A DNA stretch of 50,949 nucleotides. Source: Candidatus Neomicrothrix sp. UBA881 (GTDB lineage: Bacteria > Actinomycetota > Acidimicrobiia > Acidimicrobiales > MedAcidi-G1). A model generated the notes under the pieces. The model worked only from the letters and a program-made list of their open reading frames with translations. It did no database searches and was not told where the DNA came from. A program made the position numbers and the translations under genes. The stretch lies in contig DBFL01000028.1 in NCBI GenBank assembly GCA_002294285.1, positions 1 to 50,949 of the forward strand. The letters run 5' to 3'. This document shows, piece by piece, positions 28,076 through 36,832 of the stretch (position 1 is its first letter; the number at the start of each line of letters is the position of its first letter).

Positions 28076-28900
28076 GTGGAAGTAAAGGACTGTGTTGCGG
28101 TTGTAACTGGTGGTGCTACTGGAATTGGTAAAGCATTAGTTGAGAAGTTTCACCAAGAGGGGGCATCAGGTTTAGTAGTCGCAGATTTGAATTTTGAAGG
28201 TGCAAAAGAGGTTGCCGAAAATGTCGATGGTTTAGCGATCGCCTGTGATGTATCAGATGAAAATTCTATTTCTCAACTTATTTCAAAAACAGTCGAAACT
28301 TTTGGTCGTATTGATCTTATGGTTTCAAATGCAGGTTATGTAACTATTGGTGCTTTAGAAGCACCAGATGAAGAGTTGAAAAAAATGTTTGATGTTCATG
28401 TCATGGCTCACCTTTGGGCAGCCCGACATGCAATTCCACATATGATTGAAGCAGGTGGAGGCTATTTGTTAAATACCGCTTCTGCAGCAGGTCTTTTAAC
28501 CCAGCTGGGTTCACTGCATTACTCGATAACTAAACATGCTGCAGTTTCTCTTTCAGAGTTCTTATCTATTTCTTATAGAAATCATGGAATAAAAGTTTCT
28601 GTTTTATGTCCGCAAGCTGTAGAGACAGATATCTTGCACAACAGTCCTACAAAAGATTTAATGTCCGGTCCGCTTGATGGACCAGCATCTGTTGATGGAA
28701 TTATCACCCCAGAAGATGTAGCTATTAGTGTTGTGCAAGGGCTTAAAGAGGAAGAGTTTTATATCCTTCCTCATCCGCAAGTAGTTGAATATTTAAGTCG
28801 TAAAGGGGACGATATTGATAGATGGCTGGCGGGTATGCATAGATTTCAACAAAAGTTATTTCCCGATGGGAATTCGCCCGGAGATTGGCTTATTTCTTAA
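28076..28900 (+). CDS. Short-chain dehydrogenase/reductase
   Basis: 274 residues, GTG start (MEVKDC). The cofactor motif TGGATGIGKA followed by an acidic VADLN favours NAD(H). NNAG is replaced by SNAG, the catalytic Ser lies in NTASAAGLL, and the catalytic YSITK follows. The C-terminal part ends in RWLAGMHRFQQKLFPDG, reminiscent of SDRs found near acyl-CoA genes in actinobacteria. It stands alone between the tRNA cluster and ctaB, 47 nt before ctaB. Substrate unknown. Confidence 0.87.
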   Translation: MEVKDCVAVVTGGATGIGKALVEKFHQEGASGLVVADLNFEGAKEVAENVDGLAIACDVSDENSISQLISKTVETFGRIDLMVSNAGYVTIGALEAPDEELKKMFDVHVMAHLWAARHAIPHMIEAGGGYLLNTASAAGLLTQLGSLHYSITKHAAVSLSEFLSISYRNHGIKVSVLCPQAVETDILHNSPTKDLMSGPLDGPASVDGIITPEDVAISVVQGLKEEEFYILPHPQVVEYLSRKGDDIDRWLAGMHRFQQKLFPDGNSPGDWLIS

Positions 28901-28947
28901 AAAACAATTTATGTGTTTGCGAATTAAAATGAACCCATAGCCTAAGC

Positions 28948-29835
28948 ATGATGTCTGTTTTTAGCCCAGTTTTTACTCAGTTTCGCATAAATGCATTTTT
29001 TGCCTTAACTAAACCCGCGATAATTAGAACTTTGCTGATTACAACTGTTCCAACAATGTTTGTAGCGGAAAAGGCAACTCCTTCGTTGTGGCTAATAATT
29101 GCAACCATGATTGGTGGATCTTTTGCGGCAGCTGGCGCTAATTCTTTCAATATGGTTTTAGATGTTGATATTGACAAGCGAATGAACAGGACTATCAACC
29201 GGCCTTTAGTTACAGGTGTGATTAGTCCAAAGGAGGCACTAGTTTTTGCTTCGATTTTGGAAATAGTTTCGTTTTTCTGGTTTTTCATTTTCGTTAATTT
29301 ATTAAGCGCAGTTTTGGCTATTTCAGCAACTGCTTTTTATGTCTTTGTTTACACAATGTGGCTAAAACGTTCTTCCACTAACAACATTGTTATTGGAGGT
29401 GCCGCTGGTGCTGTGCCTGTTTTGATTGGTTGGGCGGCAGTTACAGATACTTTAGATTGGGCCCCGATTGTTTTATTTTCGGTGATTTTCTTTTGGACAC
29501 CGCCACATTTCTGGGCTTTGGCAATCAATTACCGTGACGATTATGAGGCTGCAGAAATCCCTATGCTTCCAGTTGTTACAGGTTTAGAAGAGACAAGTAA
29601 GCAAATTGTTTTCTATTCGGTTGTTTTAATAGCTTTTTCAATTTCTTTTTTCTTTGTTGCAGAAATGGGAATTTATTATCTAGTGGCTTCTTTAGCGCTT
29701 GGAGTTTTGTTTTTATTTTTCGCTCTGAAAATAAGATTTGATCCCACTGAAAAAAATGCTTCAAATTTGTTTAGGTATTCAATTACCTATATTTTCTTAC
29801 TTTTTAGTTCGATGATTGTAGATGTTCTTTTATAG
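28948..29835 (+). CDS. ctaB: Protohaem IX farnesyltransferase (haem O synthase)
   Basis: 295 residues with about nine membrane helices. The prenyl-diphosphate/Mg site NMVLDVDIDKRMNRT is followed by NRPLVTG, and the second acidic site is in INYRDDYEAAEIPMLP; WTPPHFWAL is a family motif. It adds a farnesyl group to protohaem, needed for haem O and then haem A of the oxidase encoded downstream. ATGs at 28948 and 28951 are both possible starts. It lies on the same strand as the oxidase genes but is separated from them by 243 nt. Confidence 0.95.
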   Translation: MMSVFSPVFTQFRINAFFALTKPAIIRTLLITTVPTMFVAEKATPSLWLIIATMIGGSFAAAGANSFNMVLDVDIDKRMNRTINRPLVTGVISPKEALVFASILEIVSFFWFFIFVNLLSAVLAISATAFYVFVYTMWLKRSSTNNIVIGGAAGAVPVLIGWAAVTDTLDWAPIVLFSVIFFWTPPHFWALAINYRDDYEAAEIPMLPVVTGLEETSKQIVFYSVVLIAFSISFFFVAEMGIYYLVASLALGVLFLFFALKIRFDPTEKNASNLFRYSITYIFLLFSSMIVDVLL

Positions 29836-30078
29836 CAATTAAAACTGATAGAAAATGTCACATAAGAAGTAGCTAAGGTTTTTCATCTCAAGTAATTTTT
29901 TGAGTAATTTCAATCGAATAAAATTTAATAATTTCATCTTGAATAATTAGTTTGGAATGTTAGAAAACGGCTAGCGTGACAGAATTAATACTTCTTTAAT
30001 CAACTTTTTTTACTATAAAAACATGTAGATTTAGTTGAGCAAAGTTTCGATTTTTATACCCCCAGGACACAGGATTAA
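29836..30078. promoter_or_regulatory. Leader region upstream of the oxidase gene cluster
   Basis: The 243-nt AT-rich gap precedes a run of eight same-strand oxidase genes, so it probably holds their promoter. The only clear signal is the ribosome site AGGA about 8 nt before ATG 30079. I see no convincing inverted repeat or -35/-10 pair and no open reading frame of note. Confidence 0.35.
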
Positions 30079-31686
30079 ATGACTACTACTGACATCGCCC
30101 CAGATTCTGTAGAAGTTAGTGTGCAGCAGAAGCAGACGTTTATTGAACGCTTAGTTACTAGTACTAATAATCTATCAATCGGAAAATTATGGATTAATAC
30201 AGGTCTGTTCTTTTTGGTTGTTTCCTCTTTGCTTGGCTTTTTACTTGACATTGTCAGATTTGACGCTGACAGTTATCTAATTTTTTCTAATATTGACAGT
30301 TTTTTTCAATTCTGGTCATTGAATCGCACTGTTTTGGTTCTGTTGACGTTAATTCCAATGATCATTGGTTTAGCTACTTGCGTATTACCACTTCAGATAG
30401 GTGCTAATACGATTATTTTTCCAAGGGCAGCAGCTTTTGGTTTTTGGATGTGGTTTTTAGGAGCATGTATCACAGTTTTTGGGTTTTTGGCTGATGGAGG
30501 TTTTGGTGCTCCCGAATCAGGAAGCCAGAAAGAGGCGGTAGCACTTACACTCGTAGGAATTCTGCTTGTAATTGCCGGTATCTGTATTTCGGTAATTTGT
30601 TTATTGACAACAGTTATTTCAGGTAGATGCATGGGAATGAATTTGCGTAGGATCCCATTATTTAGTTGGACCATGATGGTTTCAGGAACTCTTTGGATTC
30701 TTACACTGCCGGTGCTGGCCGCTAATGCTGTATTGACATATGTTGATTTGAGAGGCCGCCCAGCAATTTACTTCGGATCGGAAGATTTGATTTGGGAACA
30801 AATTTCATGGGCCTTTAGTCATCCGCAAATATATGCATTTGTTCTGCCTTTGGTAGGTATTGCTTATGACATCATTCCAGTTGCAACAAAGACGCGCCAA
30901 AAAAATCATGATTTAGTGTTAATTTTGTCAAGCCTTTTTGGGATTATTGGTTTTGGAGCGTATGCGCAACCGTTTTTTGATACACCTGGAACTCCAGTTC
31001 GAGAAGAAGCTTTGTATGTAGTTACAGCTTTTTTAGCAGTTCCACTTTCAGTTCTAATTTTGGCAGGAGTTTTAGAAACTTTGCGCATGGGTTCGAAAAA
31101 CCTCACTCGACATCCACCAGCACCCTTAGTGCTGTCCCTCCTGTCTTTACTTCTTTTAGTTTCAGGTACGGTCGTAGGAGCTTTGAGGGCAATAGAACCT
31201 TTTGAACTTGTTGATACAGCGGCTACAAGTGCGCAGATGAAATTGACTATTGGAGCTGGCATAGTTGCCGTTATTGCAGCAATGCTTTGGTGGGGCGAAC
31301 GAACTATAGGAAAGAGCGCGAAGCAGGGCTTTGGTCTGATTTCCGGACTGCTGATAACAGCAGGAGTTTTGATAAGTGGACTGACTGAAACAATTAATGG
31401 ATTTTTAGGATTAGATGATTTCACAAGAATTAATTTCTTGGAGAAAGTTTCATCAGAGTCCACGGTTAAGGTCCTTATCTTTTTCTCATTTATCGGATCG
31501 TTGCTGTTTTTTGCAGGTTCTGCACTTTTTCTAGTTGTCGAGGTTTTAAGAGTTAGAAAGGGCGTTGAATCGGAAGCAAACCCATGGGACGGTCATACTC
31601 TTGAATGGGCTGAAGGACCAATTGCAGTTTTTTCAGAAAGGCCTCTATTGGATGTGAAAGAACAAGTAGGAGATAGTGATGTCTGA
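30079..31686 (+). CDS. Degenerate haem-copper oxidase subunit I homologue lacking cofactor ligands
   Basis: 535 residues, about 12 membrane helices, clearly homologous to the CtaD encoded 4 kb downstream: LPLQIGANTIIFPRAAAFGFW against CtaD's LPLQIGARDVAFPRLNALSFW (first 20 residues aligned), SHPQIYAFVLP against GHPEVYILILP, and NPWDGHTLEW against DPWDARSLEW near the C-terminus. The ligands are gone. The helix II haem His is Asn82. The helix VII HH pair is Gln297-Pro298. The helix X HFH pattern is Gln386-Met-Lys388. Only His248 and Tyr252 of HPxxY remain. The K-channel Lys is Leu326 and the D-channel Asp is Thr111. The frame is intact and the gene overlaps the next one, so it is kept as a protein but cannot bind the haems as a normal oxidase does. 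A structural or assembly role is inference. Confidence 0.85.
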   Translation: MTTTDIAPDSVEVSVQQKQTFIERLVTSTNNLSIGKLWINTGLFFLVVSSLLGFLLDIVRFDADSYLIFSNIDSFFQFWSLNRTVLVLLTLIPMIIGLATCVLPLQIGANTIIFPRAAAFGFWMWFLGACITVFGFLADGGFGAPESGSQKEAVALTLVGILLVIAGICISVICLLTTVISGRCMGMNLRRIPLFSWTMMVSGTLWILTLPVLAANAVLTYVDLRGRPAIYFGSEDLIWEQISWAFSHPQIYAFVLPLVGIAYDIIPVATKTRQKNHDLVLILSSLFGIIGFGAYAQPFFDTPGTPVREEALYVVTAFLAVPLSVLILAGVLETLRMGSKNLTRHPPAPLVLSLLSLLLLVSGTVVGALRAIEPFELVDTAATSAQMKLTIGAGIVAVIAAMLWWGERTIGKSAKQGFGLISGLLITAGVLISGLTETINGFLGLDDFTRINFLEKVSSESTVKVLIFFSFIGSLLFFAGSALFLVVEVLRVRKGVESEANPWDGHTLEWAEGPIAVFSERPLLDVKEQVGDSDV

Positions 31687-32260
31687 AACTATTTTGCCAC
31701 CATCTCCTTCTAGGCCTAGAACTCTTATTACCGGAGCCGTTTTAGGAAGCATTGCTTCAGTAATGTTTTTCGCGGGATTATTGGCCATTTATTTTTCGAT
31801 GCGTGCAGATGCCATTGCTTGGGGAAATGAATGGTTTCCTGAAGGAGCTATTCAGCTTGTGCCAGGGGGCATGAATATGGCCACCATGTCATTATCTGTT
31901 GTAACAATGGCATGGGCTGTGCGTTCAGTTTCAACTAATGACCGAATTCATACATATTTGGCTCTTGGGTTAACAGCACTTCTTGGAGTGGCGATGATTA
32001 ATCAGACTGTTTTTTACCTAAACGACATTGGATTGCCCATTGACCACAGCAAAGCGGTCACTTTGTTGTTTACCATCGTTGGTGCCCATATGACTATGGT
32101 AGCTGTTGGAGTTATCTGGGGTTTATTAGTTCTTGTAAGAGCTTTTGGTGGTCAGGATACGGAACGACACCAAGATCTCGTTTCAGCTTTATCTTTTTAT
32201 TGGTATGCAAGTGTTGCTGTCTATTCGATCATTTGGATCGGCATATATATAGCCAAGTAG
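31679..32260 (+). CDS. Divergent cytochrome oxidase subunit III-like membrane protein
   Basis: 193 residues from ATG 31679, with AGGAG upstream, overlapping the degenerate subunit I gene by 8 nt. About five helices. It aligns in order with the true subunit III at 36226: SIASVMFFAGLLAIYFSMR against the first helices, VGAHMTMVAVGV against FHGVHVSIGIV, and SFYWYASVAVYSIIW against GLYWHFVDVVWIFIF. In the last motif the conserved His and Asp are Tyr and Val/Ala, mirroring the degeneration of its neighbour. It probably forms a complex with the degenerate subunit I (inference). Confidence 0.78.
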   Translation: MSETILPPSPSRPRTLITGAVLGSIASVMFFAGLLAIYFSMRADAIAWGNEWFPEGAIQLVPGGMNMATMSLSVVTMAWAVRSVSTNDRIHTYLALGLTALLGVAMINQTVFYLNDIGLPIDHSKAVTLLFTIVGAHMTMVAVGVIWGLLVLVRAFGGQDTERHQDLVSALSFYWYASVAVYSIIWIGIYIAK

Positions 32261-32275
32261 GGATGTGATTAACTA

Positions 32276-33067
32276 ATGCTCACGACTGGATTCAAATTAT
32301 GGTTTGGTCTCTGTGTATTGATGGTCGCAGCGGCAGTTTTTGCTGGCTATACAACTGGTGGAACAGAAACAGGTCCAATTTCTTTAGGTTGGAAAGGTGG
32401 GGTTGGGAACCACGTGGTTTACACCTTGCTAATGCTTGGAGCCGCTTCTATGGCTGTAATGGCAATTGTTAGTCAGGCTTTTCGTGATAGTGAACCTGAA
32501 GCAGCAATTGAATTGCTTGGGGTAGATGAAGTTCCTGAAGCACAGTCTGAAATAGGAAATTCTTGGTGGCCAGTGTTTTCTGCTCTTGGAGTAAGCATTT
32601 TAGTAGTTGGTCTAGTAGTGCATCCTGCAGTTTTTGTCGTGGGAATAATAATAATTGTTGCAATCGGTTTTGAGTGGACGATGACTAACTGGTCAGAGAA
32701 AGCTTCTTCAGATCCGGAATTGAATAGTGAACTTCGCGAAAGACTCATGAGACCGATTGAAATACCTCTTATCGGAGCTTTAGGAATAGGTGTAATTGTC
32801 CTGGCCGTTTCTCGGATACTTCTTGCATCTTCTGTCTCAGGTGCAGTTTGGGTGGCCACCATAGTAGGTGTGATTATTTTTGGCACAGCTTTTTATTTAA
32901 GTAAAAGGCCTTCTATCTCAAGAGGTTTGATACAAAGTATTCTTTTTGTTGGGATCGCGGGAATCTTGATAGCGGGAGTAGTCTCAACTGCGATAGGAGA
33001 ACGTGAATTTCATCACAAAGGGCCACATCACCATGATGATAAAAGTCATATGGACGAAAAAGAGTAG
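32276..33067 (+). CDS. Membrane protein with CtaF-like N-terminal half and His-rich tail
   Basis: 263 residues with about seven hydrophobic segments. Residues about 1-140 resemble actinobacterial oxidase subunit IV (CtaF): two helices, a charged loop (AFRDSEPEAAIELLG), then NSWWPVFSALGVSILVVGL, which matches the SWWP-LALG segment of CtaF. Residues 140-240 add further helices not seen in CtaF. The C-terminus is EFHHKGPHHHDDKSHMDE, a likely soluble metal-binding tail. It lies 15 nt after the subunit III-like gene and 5 nt before ctaC, so it is co-transcribed. The role of the tail in copper handling is a guess. Confidence 0.65.
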   Translation: MLTTGFKLWFGLCVLMVAAAVFAGYTTGGTETGPISLGWKGGVGNHVVYTLLMLGAASMAVMAIVSQAFRDSEPEAAIELLGVDEVPEAQSEIGNSWWPVFSALGVSILVVGLVVHPAVFVVGIIIIVAIGFEWTMTNWSEKASSDPELNSELRERLMRPIEIPLIGALGIGVIVLAVSRILLASSVSGAVWVATIVGVIIFGTAFYLSKRPSISRGLIQSILFVGIAGILIAGVVSTAIGEREFHHKGPHHHDDKSHMDEKE

Positions 33068-33072
33068 AAACC

Positions 33073-34263
33073 ATGATGCAGAAATATTTTAAATTTCCGG
33101 TTTTCTTGCTTAGCGTTCTTGTTTTCGTATCTTCTTGTTCTTCAGGTGCTGAACTTGACACATTAAAACCAAAAGGACCCACCTCACGGTCAATAGATGC
33201 TCTTTCAGATCCTGTTTTTCTAATTGCAGGAATTGTATTTATTATTATTTTCGGTGGTACTGCTTTATTGTGGATTCGTTTTAGAGATGATCATTCAGAT
33301 GATGAGTTCCCTGAACAAGTGCATGGAAATTTCAATCTTGAAATTCTTTGGACTCTTATACCAACTCTGATTCTTGCAGGAGTAGCCGTTTTTACTCTTA
33401 TAACACTTTCGGAAATAAATGATAGTGACAACAATGTGATGGCTTTGTCAGTCGATGGTCAGTCAGTTTCTTGGGAACCTGAGGTGGTAGTTGTAGGACA
33501 ACAGTGGTGGTGGGAGTATAGGTACTATCTGGATGGTTTGGAGGGAGTAGATCTTTCGGATGCGAGAAATTTGCCTCCAGCTGACATCGTTACATCTACT
33601 CAAATGGTTATACCAACAGGTGAAGAAATTGAACTTAAAATTACAAGTCGGGACGTAATCCATAGTCATTGGATACCGGCCTTAAACGGTAAACGAGATG
33701 CAGTGCCCGGAAGAGTAAGTCCATGGAAAATTGAAGCGGATGAACCTGGTGTTTATTTTGGTCAATGTACCGAGTTCTGTGGTTTGTCTCATGCCAGAAT
33801 GCGGATGCAGGTAGTTGCTATGGAGCCGGATGAGTTCCAAGAATGGGTTAATCAACAGAGTGAATCAGCTAATGAACCTAAAACTGAAACTGAAAAACGA
33901 GGATTAGAAATTTTTGAATCTTTATGCGCACGCTGTCATGTGATAAACGGAGTCAATGATCAAACTTCAAAAGGAGCCGATTTAGTTTCCAATGCAGCTC
34001 CCAACTTAACCCACTTAATGAGTCGAACGACTTTCGCAGGTGGAATATTTAACATGTATGAACCCAATGGAAGCCTAAACCGTACACAACTCGAAGCATG
34101 GTTAAGAAATGCTCCTGATGAGAAACCTGCTTATGCAGAAGGTAGAAGAGGAATGCCAAATATGGGTCTTGATGAAAGCCAGATAGACGACCTGATCGCT
34201 TATCTTGAAACTTTAGGTGAAAAACCAAAAATTGAAATAATTTCTGCTACGGAGGTCGAGTAA
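33073..34263 (+). CDS. ctaC: Cytochrome c oxidase subunit II with fused cytochrome c domain (caa3 type)
   Basis: 396 residues. A lipoprotein signal ends at VSSC with Cys22. Two membrane helices follow, then WTLIPTLIL and QQWWWEYRY. The CuA site is complete: His in DVIHSHWIP, then GQCTEFCGLSHARMRM with two Cys, His and Met. The C-terminal domain (about 275-390) is a cytochrome c with CARCH haem-binding motif and a Met ligand in RRGMPNMGL. It accepts electrons directly through its own haem and passes them via CuA to subunit I. It begins 5 nt after the CtaF-like gene and overlaps ctaD as TAATG. Confidence 0.96.
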   Translation: MMQKYFKFPVFLLSVLVFVSSCSSGAELDTLKPKGPTSRSIDALSDPVFLIAGIVFIIIFGGTALLWIRFRDDHSDDEFPEQVHGNFNLEILWTLIPTLILAGVAVFTLITLSEINDSDNNVMALSVDGQSVSWEPEVVVVGQQWWWEYRYYLDGLEGVDLSDARNLPPADIVTSTQMVIPTGEEIELKITSRDVIHSHWIPALNGKRDAVPGRVSPWKIEADEPGVYFGQCTEFCGLSHARMRMQVVAMEPDEFQEWVNQQSESANEPKTETEKRGLEIFESLCARCHVINGVNDQTSKGADLVSNAAPNLTHLMSRTTFAGGIFNMYEPNGSLNRTQLEAWLRNAPDEKPAYAEGRRGMPNMGLDESQIDDLIAYLETLGEKPKIEIISATEVE

Positions 34264-36233
34264 TGACACAAACATTAGAGCCGGAAGTGGAAGAAGTGAC
34301 TGAAGACGGCACACACCAACCTCTGGGGGTTTATACAAGGCCTAAAGGGGGTAATGGCTGGAGGGATTGGGTAACCACTGTAGATCACAAAAAAATCGGA
34401 ATTCTTTACGGTGCAGCAGCTTTATTCTTTTTCTTAATTGGAGGTATTGAAGCTCTGTTAATTCGACTCCAACTAGCTACACCTGATGGAACAGTTTTGG
34501 GTGCTGATATGTATAACCAAATGTTCACCATGCATGGTGTCACAATGGTGTTTTTGGTGATTATGCCTCTAGCTGCAGCATTTGCGAACTATTTGTTGCC
34601 ACTTCAGATTGGTGCAAGAGATGTTGCTTTCCCAAGACTGAATGCCTTATCATTTTGGATTTTTCTCGCTGGGGGTCTTTTCCTAAACACTGCCTGGATT
34701 TTTGGAGATGCTCCTGATGGTGGTTGGTTCGGTTATGCACCGAATACGGGAATTGTTTTTTCTCCAGGCAATGGCATGGATTTTTATGCAATAGGGCTTC
34801 AGATAACTGGAATTGCCTCATTAATATCTGCAATGAATCTGATAGTAACTGTTCTTAATATGAGAGCACCAGGTATGACATTGTTCAAAATGCCTGTTTT
34901 CACTTGGATGATACTGGTTGTCCAATTTCTTCTAGCTTTTGCGGTGCCTGTTATAACCGTTGCGCTCTTTTTATTAATGTTTGATAGAAATTTTGGATCG
35001 CATTTTTTCAATCCGGAAATGGGAGCTGATCCTTTACTCTGGCAACATCTCTTCTGGATATTTGGTCATCCAGAGGTATATATTCTGATACTTCCATCAT
35101 TTGGAATCATTTCAGAAGTAATTCCAACTTTTTCTCGGAAACCTATTTTTGGTTATCCATTTATGGTTTTTTCAGGAATTGCAATCGGTTTCATGGGTTG
35201 GGGAGTTTGGGCACACCACATGTTTGTCTCTGGTATAGGTCCAATTTCAGTTGCTGCCTTTTCTCTTTCGACAATGTTTATTGCTGTTCCGACAGGCGTG
35301 AAAATTTTAAACTGGATGGCAACTATGTGGGGAGGCAAATTATTGTTCAACACCCCGATGTTGTTCGCCGCCGGAGTGGTTTCTATGTTCACGATTGGTG
35401 GCCTTTCGGGAGTTACCCACTCGGTAGCACCAGCTGATACTCAACAAACCGACACTTATTACATCGTCGCTCATTTCCATTATGTAATTTTTGGTGGAGC
35501 GCTGTTAGGAATTTTTGCTGGTTTTTATTTTTGGTGGCCGAAAGTATTTGGTTACATGCTCGGCGAAAAGTTAGGAAAATTGAATTTCTGGCTCATGATA
35601 ATTGGATTTAATTTAACTTTCGGCCCTATGCATATTTTGGGTCTTCAAGGCATGTCTAGACGAATTCATAGTTACAGCCCAGGTTTTGGATTCGAATTCT
35701 GGAATCTGGTAGAGACAATTGGTTCTTTTGTTATAGGAATAGGAGTTTTATTATTCCTCATAAATATTTATGCCTCAGCTAAAAAAGCCAAAGGGCAACC
35801 ACCTGTTGGTCCAGATCCATGGGACGCTCGAAGTCTTGAATGGATAACTCCGAATCCGACACCGGTTCATAATTTTGATGAGGTCCCAGTAGTAGAAGAA
35901 CTTGATGATTTCTGGCATAGAAAATATGGAAAAGATGAGAATGGAAAAGTAATTAGAATCGCTTCTGCCGAAGAAGTATGTCAAGACGGTTCAGCAGAAA
36001 ATGTTCATCTCCCATCACCTTCTTATTGGCCACTGATTCTAGCTTTAGGTTTTCCATTTATCGGATATGGGCTTATATATAACCTTTGGTTTTGTGTACC
36101 CGGCGGAATTATGATTTTGATGTCGATTTATGCATGGGCTTTTGAACCCCCGGATGATCCTGATGCAGACCACGGGGAAGAACAGCACGATATGAACTCA
36201 GATAGTGAGACAGAGGAGGTTTCAGTTGACTGA
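34263..36233 (+). CDS. ctaD: Cytochrome c oxidase subunit I
   Basis: 656 residues. All ligands are present: helix II TMHGVTM, helix VI GHPEVYILILP (CuB His and cross-linked Tyr), helix VII WAHHMFVSG, helix X VAHFHYVIFGG. The K-channel Lys lies in PTGVKILNWMATMWGG and the D-channel Asp in IGARDVAFPR, so this is an A-type oxidase. After DPWDARSLEW the chain continues about 130 residues with two extra helices (SYWPLILALGFPFIGYGL; CVPGGIMILMSIYAW) and an acidic tail. It reduces oxygen to water and pumps protons. It serves as the in-window reference for the degenerate homologue at 30079. Confidence 0.97.
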   Translation: MTQTLEPEVEEVTEDGTHQPLGVYTRPKGGNGWRDWVTTVDHKKIGILYGAAALFFFLIGGIEALLIRLQLATPDGTVLGADMYNQMFTMHGVTMVFLVIMPLAAAFANYLLPLQIGARDVAFPRLNALSFWIFLAGGLFLNTAWIFGDAPDGGWFGYAPNTGIVFSPGNGMDFYAIGLQITGIASLISAMNLIVTVLNMRAPGMTLFKMPVFTWMILVVQFLLAFAVPVITVALFLLMFDRNFGSHFFNPEMGADPLLWQHLFWIFGHPEVYILILPSFGIISEVIPTFSRKPIFGYPFMVFSGIAIGFMGWGVWAHHMFVSGIGPISVAAFSLSTMFIAVPTGVKILNWMATMWGGKLLFNTPMLFAAGVVSMFTIGGLSGVTHSVAPADTQQTDTYYIVAHFHYVIFGGALLGIFAGFYFWWPKVFGYMLGEKLGKLNFWLMIIGFNLTFGPMHILGLQGMSRRIHSYSPGFGFEFWNLVETIGSFVIGIGVLLFLINIYASAKKAKGQPPVGPDPWDARSLEWITPNPTPVHNFDEVPVVEELDDFWHRKYGKDENGKVIRIASAEEVCQDGSAENVHLPSPSYWPLILALGFPFIGYGLIYNLWFCVPGGIMILMSIYAWAFEPPDDPDADHGEEQHDMNSDSETEEVSVD

Positions 36234-36816
36234 CAATGAACACTCTGTTGGAACCGGGCTTTCAAACAACAAACTATTGATGTGGGTTTTTTTAGGGTCT
36301 GAGTGTCTACTTTTTGGAGGTTTGATATCGACTTATCTGATCTATAGAAGTCGTTTTGCAGATGGTCCGGCTCCAGGTGACATTTTTGATATTCCTTTTA
36401 CTTCAGTCAGCTCTTTCGTCCTATTAATGAGTTCTTTAACCATGGTTTTGTCTTTGTCAGCTTTACAAAGAGGAGACTATAGAAATAATCGACTTTGGTT
36501 ACTCACAACAGCTTTACTAGGTGCTCTATTTATAGGCGGGCAAGTTTATGAGTTCACTACATTTTTGAGAGAAGGACTTGGTTATACGACAAGTCCATTT
36601 TCATCGGCTTTCTTTACTCTTACAGGCTTTCACGGAGTCCATGTGAGTATAGGAATCGTGATGTTGATGTCACTTTATGTTTCTTCAATGCGAGGTAATT
36701 TAAGACGCGAATCAGCAGAAACAGTAGAAATAGTTGGCTTATATTGGCATTTTGTGGATGTAGTATGGATCTTTATTTTCACAGTAATCTATTTAGTTCC
36801 TTCACCGACGAGTTGA
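36226..36816 (+). CDS. ctaE: Cytochrome c oxidase subunit III
   Basis: 196 residues from TTG 36226. GAGGAGG at 36213-36219 lies six bases upstream, which decides this start over the GTG at 36205 inside ctaD. Five helices; family motifs FLGSECLLFGG, FFTLTGFHGVHVSIG and GLYWHFVDVVWIFIF are intact. Subunit III stabilises the catalytic core and supports proton uptake. It overlaps ctaD by 8 nt and is followed after 16 nt by a subunit IV gene. Confidence 0.94.
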   Translation: MTDNEHSVGTGLSNNKLLMWVFLGSECLLFGGLISTYLIYRSRFADGPAPGDIFDIPFTSVSSFVLLMSSLTMVLSLSALQRGDYRNNRLWLLTTALLGALFIGGQVYEFTTFLREGLGYTTSPFSSAFFTLTGFHGVHVSIGIVMLMSLYVSSMRGNLRRESAETVEIVGLYWHFVDVVWIFIFTVIYLVPSPTS

Positions 36817-36832
36817 AATTAGGTTTTAGCGC

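Noticed and set aside
30079..31686. Reading the degenerate subunit I gene as a pseudogene
   Set aside because: The frame is intact over 535 codons, helix pattern and C-terminus are kept, and it overlaps the next gene with a proper ribosome site, so decay is a poor explanation.
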